In this document: one piece after another, positions 1 through 6,027 of the stretch | Numbering within the stretch: position 1 is the first letter of the stretch | Layout of the letters: every line of letters starts with the position of its first letter | NCBI GenBank assembly: GCA_016926765.1 | Contig: JAFGNY010000242.1 | Span: 1 to 6,027 of the forward strand | Direction: 5' to 3' | From: Bacteroidales bacterium | GTDB lineage: Bacteria; Bacteroidota; Bacteroidia; Bacteroidales; FEN-979 | DNA length: 6,027 nucleotides | Notes under the pieces: model-generated | What the model saw: only the letters and a program-made list of their open reading frames with translations | Database searches by the model: none | What the model was told of the DNA's origin: nothing | Made by a program: the position numbers and the translations under genes

Positions 1-587
1 ACTTCATTTTCAGCATTCACACTGATATCCAAGCGAATCTCCTCCCTGGGAGAGAAATTAGTTTTTCCGGAGAGAAGGATGAGTGACTCTTTCCCGGAAG
101 CCGGTTCCGGAGGAATACTCTCCCACAACGGTGTCAGAGGTGCTTCATTGCCGGGAAGTACTTCATCTTTGAAGGGATTAATGATCTTCAGGGGGATATA
201 GGTATAGTCAGATGTACTGGTATTTCTCATGAAGTGAGTATAGACTTTCAGGAAACAAATCCCTGAGATGGTTTCTTCCGGGATGGTCAGGCATCCTTTT
301 CCGGAAAAATTTTGCAACACGTATTTTCCGCCCGCGATTTTGTTTCCCTCGCCTGTGATCAGTTCGCAGTAGACGATACGGCTGAACACCTCCGGAACAG
401 AATTCTCGGGATGGACCAGAGAAACGGCAAACCGGACGGATTCTCCCGAGATGTACATCGTCCTGTCGGTTAAAACCACTAACCGTTCCCGGGCCGCTTC
501 AAGGGCAAGATCCTGCGATTTCAATCCCGGGGAAGCCAGTATCATTAAAAGCAGTATAAGAAAAAAGTATCTGTCTGTTCTTTTCAT
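1..587 (-). CDS. MG2 (macroglobulin-like) domain secreted protein, 3' end beyond window
   Basis: An open frame of 195 codons starts at the ATG at 587 and runs off the window without a stop. Residues 1-25 form a signal peptide: a basic start (MKRTDR), a Leu/Ile-rich core, then SQD. Residues 36-57 (LTDRTMYISGESVRF) match the opening of the MG2 fold seen in Bacteroidetes alpha-2-macroglobulin-like proteins. The stretch around residues 100-122, with an LTIPEETISG segment followed by YTHFMRN, matches the family's LP..L.SG.Y.LRAYT.WMRN pattern. Residues 174-190 (KTNFSPREEIRLDIS) look like the start of a second macroglobulin-like domain. Family members are commonly several hundred residues long, so most of this protein is missing. 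The start lies 4 bp after the stop of the DUF4249 gene, so it is probably the fourth gene of the operon. Family knowledge suggests a periplasmic or surface protein. Its role here is unknown, and no protease-trapping thioester motif can be judged from this part. Confidence 0.82.
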   Translation of the reverse strand, partial: MKRTDRYFFLILLLMILASPGLKSQDLALEAARERLVVLTDRTMYISGESVRFAVSLVHPENSVPEVFSRIVYCELITGEGNKIAGGKYVLQNFSGKGCLTIPEETISGICFLKVYTHFMRNTSTSDYTYIPLKIINPFKDEVLPGNEAPLTPLWESIPPEPASGKESLILLSGKTNFSPREEIRLDISVNAENE

Positions 588-591
588 AGAA

Positions 592-1746
592 CTATGGCCA
601 AAAATCAGGTTTTACGGTTGTTCCTCCCTGAAGTCGGCAGTCGATGCAATAGCAGTTCAAGATTCTCAACATGCCGGTTTCATTATAATAATAGTAGATC
701 GGGTATTCCCGGGGAAAATACTCTCTGAAGCCAAACCTCCCAAGGCTTGATTCAAAACACTGATCACTGAAGCTCAGGTCGATCCCTTCAACATCGTGGT
801 AAAAATAGCGTTTTGACGATTCGGCGGCAGCATAAAAGTATCCAAGAACATCCTTATCGGGATTGCTCGTGTTCAATAAGTTCCCTTTGATGGCGAAGGG
901 TTGTTTTTCGTAGAGTCCGCCCTGTTCATTGCTATTGATGCGGAGTTGCTCCCAGTAAGTGTAGGCTCCCTTACTCAGAGCAAGCTGGCGTACCAGGATG
1001 CTGTACATGATCCCAAGCCGGGAAGAGGTATGTCCGTCAATAGCCTGCAGTGGATACTGGTTGTATACATTTTGGGAGAGGCTCATCGTGGAGACGGTGA
1101 AAACATTCGGTACCAGCCTGGTAATCCAGCAGACCTTATTGGTAAAATCCGGGGGAACCACTTCATGATGGGTTCCGTCGTAATAGTACTCCAGGGGATG
1201 GGCTGCTTCGTATTCCCAGGTTTCGACAATGTCCCATTTGTAGTAGTGACTATAATCTCCCACGGCATTCAGGTCCACATAAAACTGCATGACTCTCGTT
1301 GTAACGGAGGGGTTGGGTGTAGGGATATCTTCCAGGTGGTAGTAGACGGAATCCACCGGAGGAGATGTAGACATTGTATCATACTCCGACACAAGTTCTT
1401 CTCCTTCCCGGGTCAGGACCCTGACTTTGTAAGCTATTCCGGCTGCGAGATATTCCTGGCTCATCCAAACGTCATAATGCCCCGGAAAAGATTCAACCAG
1501 GGGGAAGTTATGTCCCCTGTCATCGAGGATCTCCACCATGCAGCCTGATACCGGAATGGATTCGGGTGATTGGATAGGGGAAGAGAGGGAGACCTCAACT
1601 TCCTGCCATCCTTCGCTGTTGGTTACCCGCCCCGAAACAACATATTTATTTTCTGCATTGCTATCGATGATCGGATCATAGGGTTTGATGCAGGCAAACA
1701 GCAGCAGCATTCCCAGGATGGCCGGCAGGTGTTTAATCCGATGCAT
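592..1746 (-). CDS. DUF4249-type outer-membrane lipoprotein
   Basis: This is a 384-residue protein with a lipoprotein signal: a short basic N-terminus, a hydrophobic core and the lipobox-like LFAC, giving Cys19 as the lipidated residue. The CIKPYDP that follows is the typical opening of this family. Residues 35-57 (YVVSGRVTN and on) fit an Ig-like strand region. YYKWDIVETWEY (168-179) resembles the conserved YRW...TW segment. The C-terminus carries the family hallmark, CIDC followed by RLQGGTTVKPDFW (367-383). In Bacteroidetes these lipoproteins are encoded beside TonB-dependent receptors, as here, and are presumed partners of the receptor. That role is inferred from context, and no substrate is known. 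The ATG at 1746 overlaps the last 14 bp of the receptor gene, suggesting coupled translation. The next Met (13) would destroy the signal peptide, so the first start is preferred. The gene is complete and ends in TAG. Confidence 0.9.
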   Translation of the reverse strand: MHRIKHLPAILGMLLLFACIKPYDPIIDSNAENKYVVSGRVTNSEGWQEVEVSLSSPIQSPESIPVSGCMVEILDDRGHNFPLVESFPGHYDVWMSQEYLAAGIAYKVRVLTREGEELVSEYDTMSTSPPVDSVYYHLEDIPTPNPSVTTRVMQFYVDLNAVGDYSHYYKWDIVETWEYEAAHPLEYYYDGTHHEVVPPDFTNKVCWITRLVPNVFTVSTMSLSQNVYNQYPLQAIDGHTSSRLGIMYSILVRQLALSKGAYTYWEQLRINSNEQGGLYEKQPFAIKGNLLNTSNPDKDVLGYFYAAAESSKRYFYHDVEGIDLSFSDQCFESSLGRFGFREYFPREYPIYYYYNETGMLRILNCYCIDCRLQGGTTVKPDFWP

Positions 1747-4504
1747 AATTACCTAATTTAAATAACAGAGTGACCATTGGTACAGGAACACTGATGACCG
1801 AATAAAGGTAACTCTTGATTTTTCCATTTTCCAGTGTAAAATAGACCGAATAGGGATTATCCCTTCCGGTGACATTATAAAGGTTAAAGATGATTGAGTA
1901 GTGCAGGAATTTATTTCGTTTCAGATTGGCTTCAATGGTGAGCGAGAGGTCAAGCCGGAAATAATCGGGGATGCGGTATTCGTTCCGGTTTGAATAGTCC
2001 ACAAAGGGGATCCCGTTGATATAATAGACCGAGACAGGGTAAGTCACCGGCCGGCCGCTCTGATACGTAATCACTCCGGAAGCCGTCACCCTGCGGCTGA
2101 AATGGTAGTTAACCACGGTGTTCAGCACATGCGGGATATCGAAGTTCGCGGGATAGGCAAGGCCATTGTTGATCCGATCCCAGGGCTCGGGCCCATCCAC
2201 TTTCACAATCGAACGAGAGAAGGTATAAGCCAGCCAGCCTTCCAGCCGCCTGCCGCTGCGGCGGAGCAGGAATTCAATTCCGTAGGCATTCTGGTTTCCG
2301 GGCAACAAGGCGGTTTCCACTAACGGATTGCCCAGAAAATCAGCCCCGTCAATGAATTCGGGATAATTGACTGTTCGTTTGTAATAGATTTCGAGAGAGG
2401 TTTCCCATCCCGGTTTTGGGAAGGTACGGAACACCCCGGCTGAGATTTGCCGGCTCCGGGCCGGAGGAATATGATAATCAGCCAGTTTCCACTGCGAGTT
2501 TGGAGAGAGGGCAATCGTATTGTTCAGGATAAAAAGGTTCTGGTGCATCTGGTTGAAGGAAACCTTCACGGTGCCGTTTGCATCCGTTCGCATATTGACG
2601 ACGGCTCTGATATCCGGTTCAAAATCCCATTTGATTGCCTCTCCGTCATTGAAATAAAGGGTGTCCTGAATGTAACGCGGGTCTTTGGGTGCGCCGGGAT
2701 AATAAGTATAGACTGTTTTTGGTCCGAGGGGGTTGTACAGGGTTAACCGGAACCCTGCCGAGATGTTCATCCAGGGCAGCACATCATAGGAATCGGATAA
2801 GTAAATAGCGCTTTCGATTCCCTGATCCTGACCCAGCGCGACAGGTAATCTCAGGGATTTGTCGCCATAAGGTTCAACGGTTCCACGGTCAAGCTTCAGA
2901 AAGGTAATTCCGGCGCCATACTGCAGCGTGTTTTTGGAAAAGAGATCTTGTGTAAAGTCAGCACTGAATCTGTAATCTCCAATCATATAGGCATGCTGGT
3001 AGGCGATGGTCGGTTCCTGCTGGTCAGTTGTGCTGAAGGCATATTGGGATCCGGAAAGTGAAAAATCAGCGCGGAGGGAGGAGTTGAAATAGTAACTGTA
3101 ATTGACTGAAGCGCCGTTGGAGGAGTAGTGATATGAATTGATATCGGAAAGTTTAAACTTATCCTGGCTATGGTAGATGAAAAGGGATAACTTACTCTTT
3201 TTGAAATCGTAGTTAAAGGTGGCGGAGAAGTCGTTGAATCCGGCTTTGCTGGTTCGGATCACCGGATCATCAATCAGGCTGAGTACCCAGTCGGAATACA
3301 GGTAGCGGCCGCTGAGCAGAAAGGATCCTTTCTCTTTTTTAAGGGGACCTTCCACCGAAAGGTTAGCGGCTATCGGGCTGATGCTCCCGCGGGCGGTGAA
3401 ATGTTTCCTGTTTCCCTGCCGGCCGATGATGTTGAAGACAGAGCTGAGCTGGCCTCCGAACATCGCAGGAATATATCCTTTGTATATAGAGAAATCTTTA
3501 ACGATATCCGCGTTGATCGCCGGAAAGAAGCCAAAGAGGTGTGAGGTGTTGTAAATAGGTATCCTGTTGAGATAGAACGCATTCTGATCGTAATTTCCTC
3601 CACGGACATTGAGTCCGGCTGAACCTTCTCCCACCGAGACAATTCCCGGCAGCATCTCCGATACTTTCAGGATATCGCGTTCTCCCATCATCATAGGAAT
3701 TTCCTTGATCGCTTTTGCTGAAATTTTTTCCAGCCCGGGATCTTTAAACCGGATATTCATTTGCCGGTCGCCATACACCACGACCTCTTTCATCTGGATC
3801 GCCGCTTTTTTCATCTCAACACTGAAATCCCCTTCCGAAAGAACTTCGAGGAAATATTTTGCCGTCTCCAATCCCATGTAGGCAAAAACGGCTGTATAGG
3901 TGCCGGGCTTCACCACCATGGTCAGGACGCCGTTCATATCGGTTGCTGTTCCCGTTTTGGTCTCCTCCAGAAATAGGGTAGCGCCAATCACGGCCTCTCC
4001 GGTCTGTTGTTCCGTGACACGGCCGCGGATCGTGACCCATGAATTTCTTCCGGTGATCCCTTTTTTTCCAACCTGAAGGGTTTGCAACACATCTGCCCTT
4101 CTGCCTATGAGATAGCGTTCTTCGCTCTGTGTCAGTACTTTATCATTTCCTGTGGATGTGTCTGATGAAACAAGCTGGGTTTTAAACCGGGGTAAGCTTT
4201 CTAAAAGCCGCTCTCCCGGAAGGATAACCAGTCCATCATTCCAAACGGAAACAGTGAGATTTGACCCCTGTAAAGCCATCTCAACGGCTGACAGCACGCT
4301 GATACTCTCTTCATCCATCGTCACCCGGATATCTTGAACCCAGGAGTCCTGATAATAAATCCTCTTCCCGGTTTGATGATACATTTCACTAGAGAATTCT
4401 GTGAAAGGTGTTTGGTTGAAGTGACATGAGACCAGGGTATCGGGACCTGCATCAGGTGAGGAAAAGCCAGTAAACAGCAAATGGAAGAGGAGCAGGATTT
4501 TCAT
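1733..4504 (-). CDS. TonB-dependent outer-membrane receptor with STN and carboxypeptidase-regulatory-like domains
   Basis: This is a complete 923-residue receptor. Residues 1 to about 19 are a signal peptide. Residues 25-97 form an STN (secretin/TonB short N-terminal) domain. After a polar linker, residues 158-243 are a CarboxypepD_reg-like beta-sandwich (IRGRVTEQQTGEAVIGATLFL, TDMNGVLTM, YMGLETAKY). A likely TonB box follows (MKEVVVYG, 238-245). The plug domain covers about 250-365, with conserved LPGIVSVGEG, LNVRGGNYDQNAFYLNRIPI, SHLFGFFPAINADIVKD and KGYIPAMFGGQLSSVF segments. The rest is a 22-strand-type barrel rich in alternating aromatic residues. Such receptors import substrates across the outer membrane using energy from TonB-ExbBD. 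The STN domain can also signal to an anti-sigma factor, but none is encoded here. The ATG lies 4 bp after the preceding gene's stop with no Shine-Dalgarno. The C-terminus ends LLFKL plus GNYASD, a short tail beyond the usual terminal aromatic. The substrate cannot be read from the sequence. Confidence 0.95.
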   Translation of the reverse strand: MKILLLFHLLFTGFSSPDAGPDTLVSCHFNQTPFTEFSSEMYHQTGKRIYYQDSWVQDIRVTMDEESISVLSAVEMALQGSNLTVSVWNDGLVILPGERLLESLPRFKTQLVSSDTSTGNDKVLTQSEERYLIGRRADVLQTLQVGKKGITGRNSWVTIRGRVTEQQTGEAVIGATLFLEETKTGTATDMNGVLTMVVKPGTYTAVFAYMGLETAKYFLEVLSEGDFSVEMKKAAIQMKEVVVYGDRQMNIRFKDPGLEKISAKAIKEIPMMMGERDILKVSEMLPGIVSVGEGSAGLNVRGGNYDQNAFYLNRIPIYNTSHLFGFFPAINADIVKDFSIYKGYIPAMFGGQLSSVFNIIGRQGNRKHFTARGSISPIAANLSVEGPLKKEKGSFLLSGRYLYSDWVLSLIDDPVIRTSKAGFNDFSATFNYDFKKSKLSLFIYHSQDKFKLSDINSYHYSSNGASVNYSYYFNSSLRADFSLSGSQYAFSTTDQQEPTIAYQHAYMIGDYRFSADFTQDLFSKNTLQYGAGITFLKLDRGTVEPYGDKSLRLPVALGQDQGIESAIYLSDSYDVLPWMNISAGFRLTLYNPLGPKTVYTYYPGAPKDPRYIQDTLYFNDGEAIKWDFEPDIRAVVNMRTDANGTVKVSFNQMHQNLFILNNTIALSPNSQWKLADYHIPPARSRQISAGVFRTFPKPGWETSLEIYYKRTVNYPEFIDGADFLGNPLVETALLPGNQNAYGIEFLLRRSGRRLEGWLAYTFSRSIVKVDGPEPWDRINNGLAYPANFDIPHVLNTVVNYHFSRRVTASGVITYQSGRPVTYPVSVYYINGIPFVDYSNRNEYRIPDYFRLDLSLTIEANLKRNKFLHYSIIFNLYNVTGRDNPYSVYFTLENGKIKSYLYSVISVPVPMVTLLFKLGNYASD

Positions 4505-4508
4505 TTTG

Positions 4509-5201
4509 TTACCCGGGGTTGCTGATCAGGTTGATCATTTTCGCCATCGTTTGATCTGAGGCTTTTCTAACTTTTATTTTATTTTTTCGCAGATAGCTTT
4601 TAATTTCCGGCCACTTGTCCCTGTCAAAGAGCTTGATCAGGTTCTTGTTGGTCCGGAAGGGCTGAAGTTCTCCATCCTTGAGGAGATAAGATTCTTTTAC
4701 GGCACTGGAGAAGAAATAGCATGAAGATCCTACTGTGGCATCCTGGGCCAGGTCTTTTCGCCAGTGATAGAGAATTTTAACCGGCCCATCGCCCAGGACC
4801 TGGTAAAAACGAGCTCCCTGTCCCAGATCGAGAAGTTCGAAATGCCTGGAGCCGATCCGGAAGCGGCTAAGCCATGCTTTCGATACCTCGATAACCTTCA
4901 CGGCACCCGATTTCTCCTGGTATTGCAGTAAAAGCTGCTGGTTGAACAGATCATAGTTCAGTTCGACTCCCTCGTAACACGTTCCTTTCAGGGTTACACT
5001 TCCTTCGATGAATTGAGGGGAGAGGAAGTATTGATCTCCTTTGGTTCCCTGGGGAAGAAAATAGGAATATTTTTTCCCATTGTAAAGAGTCTGATCAAGC
5101 CCATATACTTTGTCCAGCGTTGTTGCTGCATCCTGGGGAAACAGGATCACCGGAAATAAAAGGAAGAAAGCAGGAAAGTACACTACTAAGGAAAGTCTCA
5201 T
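4509..5201 (-). CDS. secreted conserved protein of unknown function, first gene of the receptor operon
   Basis: This is a 230-residue protein with a clear signal peptide: MRLSLVVYF, a hydrophobic core to about residue 20, and probable cleavage near FPQDAA (21-26). No lipobox cysteine is present, so a soluble periplasmic or exported protein is likely. The mature part has a run of conserved-looking segments: YGLDQTLYNGKKYSYFLP (33-50), GDQYFL (55-60), GSVTLKGTCYEGVELNYDLFNQQLLLQY (67-94) and a SKAWL segment (107-111). The C-terminus is basic and helical, about 184-227 (NLIKLF, KSYLRKNKIKVRKASDQTMAKMINLI). I have an impression of similar proteins beside Bacteroidetes TonB receptors, but I cannot name a family or reaction. 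Cys75 and Cys161 could pair. The start is well bounded: an in-frame TAA lies at 5223-5225 and only the ATG at 5201 preserves the signal peptide. The stop is 4 bp before the receptor gene, so both are probably co-transcribed. Confidence 0.85.
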   Translation of the reverse strand: MRLSLVVYFPAFFLLFPVILFPQDAATTLDKVYGLDQTLYNGKKYSYFLPQGTKGDQYFLSPQFIEGSVTLKGTCYEGVELNYDLFNQQLLLQYQEKSGAVKVIEVSKAWLSRFRIGSRHFELLDLGQGARFYQVLGDGPVKILYHWRKDLAQDATVGSSCYFFSSAVKESYLLKDGELQPFRTNKNLIKLFDRDKWPEIKSYLRKNKIKVRKASDQTMAKMINLISNPG

Positions 5202-5270
5202 CCAGGATCGATTCTTAGAGATTTATCACGTTCGATATCTTGGCAGGTTCAACAGGTAAACAATAGAAGT

Positions 5271-5278
5271 CAAATCTA
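5271..5278 (-). promoter_or_regulatory. candidate Bacteroidetes -7 promoter element (TAGATTTG)
   Basis: Read on the minus strand, these 8 bases match the Bacteroidetes sigma-ABfr -7 consensus TAnnTTTG exactly. A start site a few bases downstream would leave a leader of roughly 60 nt before the ATG at 5201. I see no clear TTTG -33 box at the usual distance. The nearest candidate, TTTC at 5294-5297, has a spacer of only 15 bp. The element is the only good match in the gap between the Moco gene and the operon, and its position fits, but one short AT-rich match can arise by chance. Confidence 0.35.
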
Positions 5279-5352
5279 CAAATAAACTTTGAAGAAATGT
5301 ATTTAAAAGCAGAAATTTCGATGAACGCCTTGAGTCAAGAGCTCAACCAGGT

Positions 5353-6027
5353 TTAATGCATGTCCAGCCCATGCAGCATCCAGACCATATGCATAAGCGA
5401 CTTCAAGATCTCCTCCAAATATTCGTTCACGGCTTTGACACTGCCGGGAAGAGTGAATATCAACGAGTTGGCTGCAATTCCGGCGATGCTTCTGCTGAGA
5501 AGCGCCTGGTGTTTTTCAGTGCCATATTTTGTACGGATCAGCTCCATGATGCCTGGAATCTCCTTATCCAGCATGGGTTTTACCACGTCGGGAGTGAAGT
5601 CTCGCGGCCCGATACCGGTACCTCCAGTAGTGAAAATAAAATCGGTTTCGGCTGTGATCGCTTCGCTGAGTGCAGCGCGGAGCTGTTGAGGATCGTCGGG
5701 AAGCAGGGTCATGTGAGACGTGAGACGTGAGACGTGAGATGTACTATAACTGGTGCCTTGTTGCTCATGGCTCATGCCTTGTGTCTCATGCCTCGTATAA
5801 TGAGATCCCAACAATTCCGCAATCCTTGGACCCGACTTATCCTCATACTCCCCGCAAAAGGCCCTGTCAGAGAGAGTGATGATACGGGTTGAGAAGATTT
5901 TTGGTTGGTATAAGAGAGTTGTGTCAGGAGTCAAACTGCCGCTCGCCCGCTTGTCCGCTTGTCCGCTTGTCCGCCTGTCCACAACCCTGACAAAGATTCC
6001 CTCTTTTGGCATCACGCAGTTACCCAC
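5353..6027 (-). CDS. mog: MOSC-MogA/MoaB fusion, molybdenum cofactor biosynthesis (5' end beyond window)
   Basis: This is the 3' part of a gene. The frame is open to the window edge, and the first codon there (GTG) need not be the start. Residues 1-16 (GNCVMPKEGIFVRVV) resemble the end of a MOSC domain, continued at 30-43 by GSLTPDTTLLYQPK. From residue 44 a MogA/MoaB domain follows: IITLSDRAFCGEYEDKSGPR (49-68), LLPDD (108-112), the molybdopterin-binding TTGGTGIGPRDFTPD (133-147), LLSRSIAGI (176-184) and LPGSVKAVNEYLE (193-205). It ends MLHGLDMH. MogA-type proteins adenylylate molybdopterin before metal insertion in the cytoplasm. The two Asp residues expected to be important (in LPDD and PRDFTPD) are present. 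Two in-frame insertions made of short tandem repeats occupy about residues 17-29 and 76-107, the second in the loop after the first helix. The domain otherwise looks intact, so I call it probably functional. It does not appear functionally linked to the downstream operon. Confidence 0.88.
   Translation of the reverse strand: MGNCVMPKEGIFVRVVDRRTSGQADKRASGSLTPDTTLLYQPKIFSTRIITLSDRAFCGEYEDKSGPRIAELLGSHYTRHETQGMSHEQQGTSYSTSHVSRLTSHMTLLPDDPQQLRAALSEAITAETDFIFTTGGTGIGPRDFTPDVVKPMLDKEIPGIMELIRTKYGTEKHQALLSRSIAGIAANSLIFTLPGSVKAVNEYLEEILKSLMHMVWMLHGLDMH
5713..5740. repeat. 7-bp tandem repeat inside the mog coding region
   Basis: Four consecutive 7-bp units of GTGAGAC (plus strand), the last ending in T. 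On the coding strand they read in rotating frames and encode about residues 96-105 (TSHVSRLTSH) of the Moco protein. They sit directly before the conserved LLPDD motif, in a loop that is short in typical MogA proteins. Confidence 0.92.
5755..5797. repeat. degenerate 7-bp-register repeat next to the GTGAGAC array
   Basis: GCTCATG occurs twice in tandem (5763-5769, 5770-5776), and TCTCATG follows in the same 7-bp register (5784-5790). At larger scale, 5755-5769 (GCCTTGTTGCTCATG) and 5776-5790 (GCCTTGTGTCTCATG) agree at 13 of 15 positions with a 21-bp offset, three 7-bp units. It encodes the low-complexity HETQGMSHEQQG part of the insert (about residues 80-91). It looks like an older, decayed array of the same kind as the neighbouring perfect one. 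Confidence 0.7.
5940..5979. repeat. 8-bp tandem repeat inside the mog coding region
   Basis: Five consecutive 8-bp units of CGCTTGTC (plus strand; GACAAGCG on the coding strand). The three central units are identical, the unit at 5940-5947 has two mismatches and the one at 5972-5979 has one. Because 8 is not a multiple of three, each unit is read in a different frame, giving the peptide RRTSGQADKRASG (residues 18-30) without any stop. The insert falls where the MOSC domain's last hairpin passes into the MogA domain. Confidence 0.92.

Noticed and set aside
451..750. 99-codon plus-strand frame spanning the junction of the lipoprotein and MG2 genes
   Set aside because: Both ends are antisense to well-supported genes and the product looks like a shadow.
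901..1548. 215-codon plus-strand open frame
   Set aside because: It lies wholly antisense to the DUF4249 gene, which has a lipobox and family motifs. The plus-strand translation shows no recognisable domain and no export signal consistent with a real gene.
5330..5346. Inverted repeat TTGAG...CTCAA after the Moco stop, possible terminator
   Set aside because: The stem is only 5 bp, AT-rich, with a 7-nt loop and no T run following on the minus strand.
5202..5352. A riboswitch or small gene in the intergenic region
   Set aside because: Only 151 bp, with no recognisable riboswitch core and no open frame with a convincing start. Only the candidate -7 element is supported.
5356..5730. Plus-strand open frames opposite the Moco gene
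   Set aside because: They mirror the conserved MogA coding strand, and their translations have no domain-like features.
5713..5979. CRISPR-like direct repeats
   Set aside because: The units are 7-8 bp, directly adjacent, with no spacers, and lie inside a conserved coding frame.
6025..6027. GTG at the window edge as the start codon of the Moco gene
   Set aside because: The residues right after it already match the interior of a MOSC domain, so the frame most likely continues beyond the window.

Overview
The window looks like chromosomal DNA of a member of the Bacteroidota (Bacteroidetes). The main reasons are a TonB-dependent receptor with an N-terminal STN plus carboxypeptidase-regulatory-like extension, an adjacent lipoprotein of the DUF4249 type, an MG2 (alpha-2-macroglobulin-like) protein, and a general absence of Shine-Dalgarno sequences before the starts. 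All supported genes lie on the minus strand, so the biological order runs from high to low coordinates. No genus can be assigned from sequence alone.

Layout in transcription order: (1) 6027-5353, the 3' part of a molybdenum-cofactor gene. It holds the end of a MOSC domain fused to a MogA/MoaB-like domain and is interrupted in frame by short tandem repeats. (2) 5352-5202, a 151-bp intergenic region with one reasonable Bacteroidetes-type -7 promoter element and no convincing terminator. (3) 5201-4509, a secreted 230-residue protein of unknown function. (4) 4504-1733, a 923-residue TonB-dependent outer-membrane receptor. (5) 1746-592, a DUF4249-type lipoprotein overlapping the receptor gene by 14 bp. 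(6) 587 to the window edge, the first 195 codons of an MG2-domain secreted protein. Genes 3-6 are separated by 4 bp, -14 bp and 4 bp and are almost certainly one operon. No stretch longer than 300 bp lacks a gene. I found no RNA genes, CRISPR array, insertion sequence or attachment site.

How the genes may work together: the receptor, the DUF4249 lipoprotein, the small exported protein and the MG2 protein look like a cell-envelope module. The receptor would be the energised outer-membrane channel and the lipoprotein a possible partner, by analogy with SusC/SusD pairs. The other two would be exported accessory proteins. The substrate is unknown, and no degradative enzyme, sigma factor or anti-sigma factor is visible to suggest one. 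The Moco gene appears to be an unrelated upstream neighbour. Its most unusual property is the presence of 8-bp and 7-bp tandem repeats inside the coding sequence, whose unit lengths are not multiples of three.
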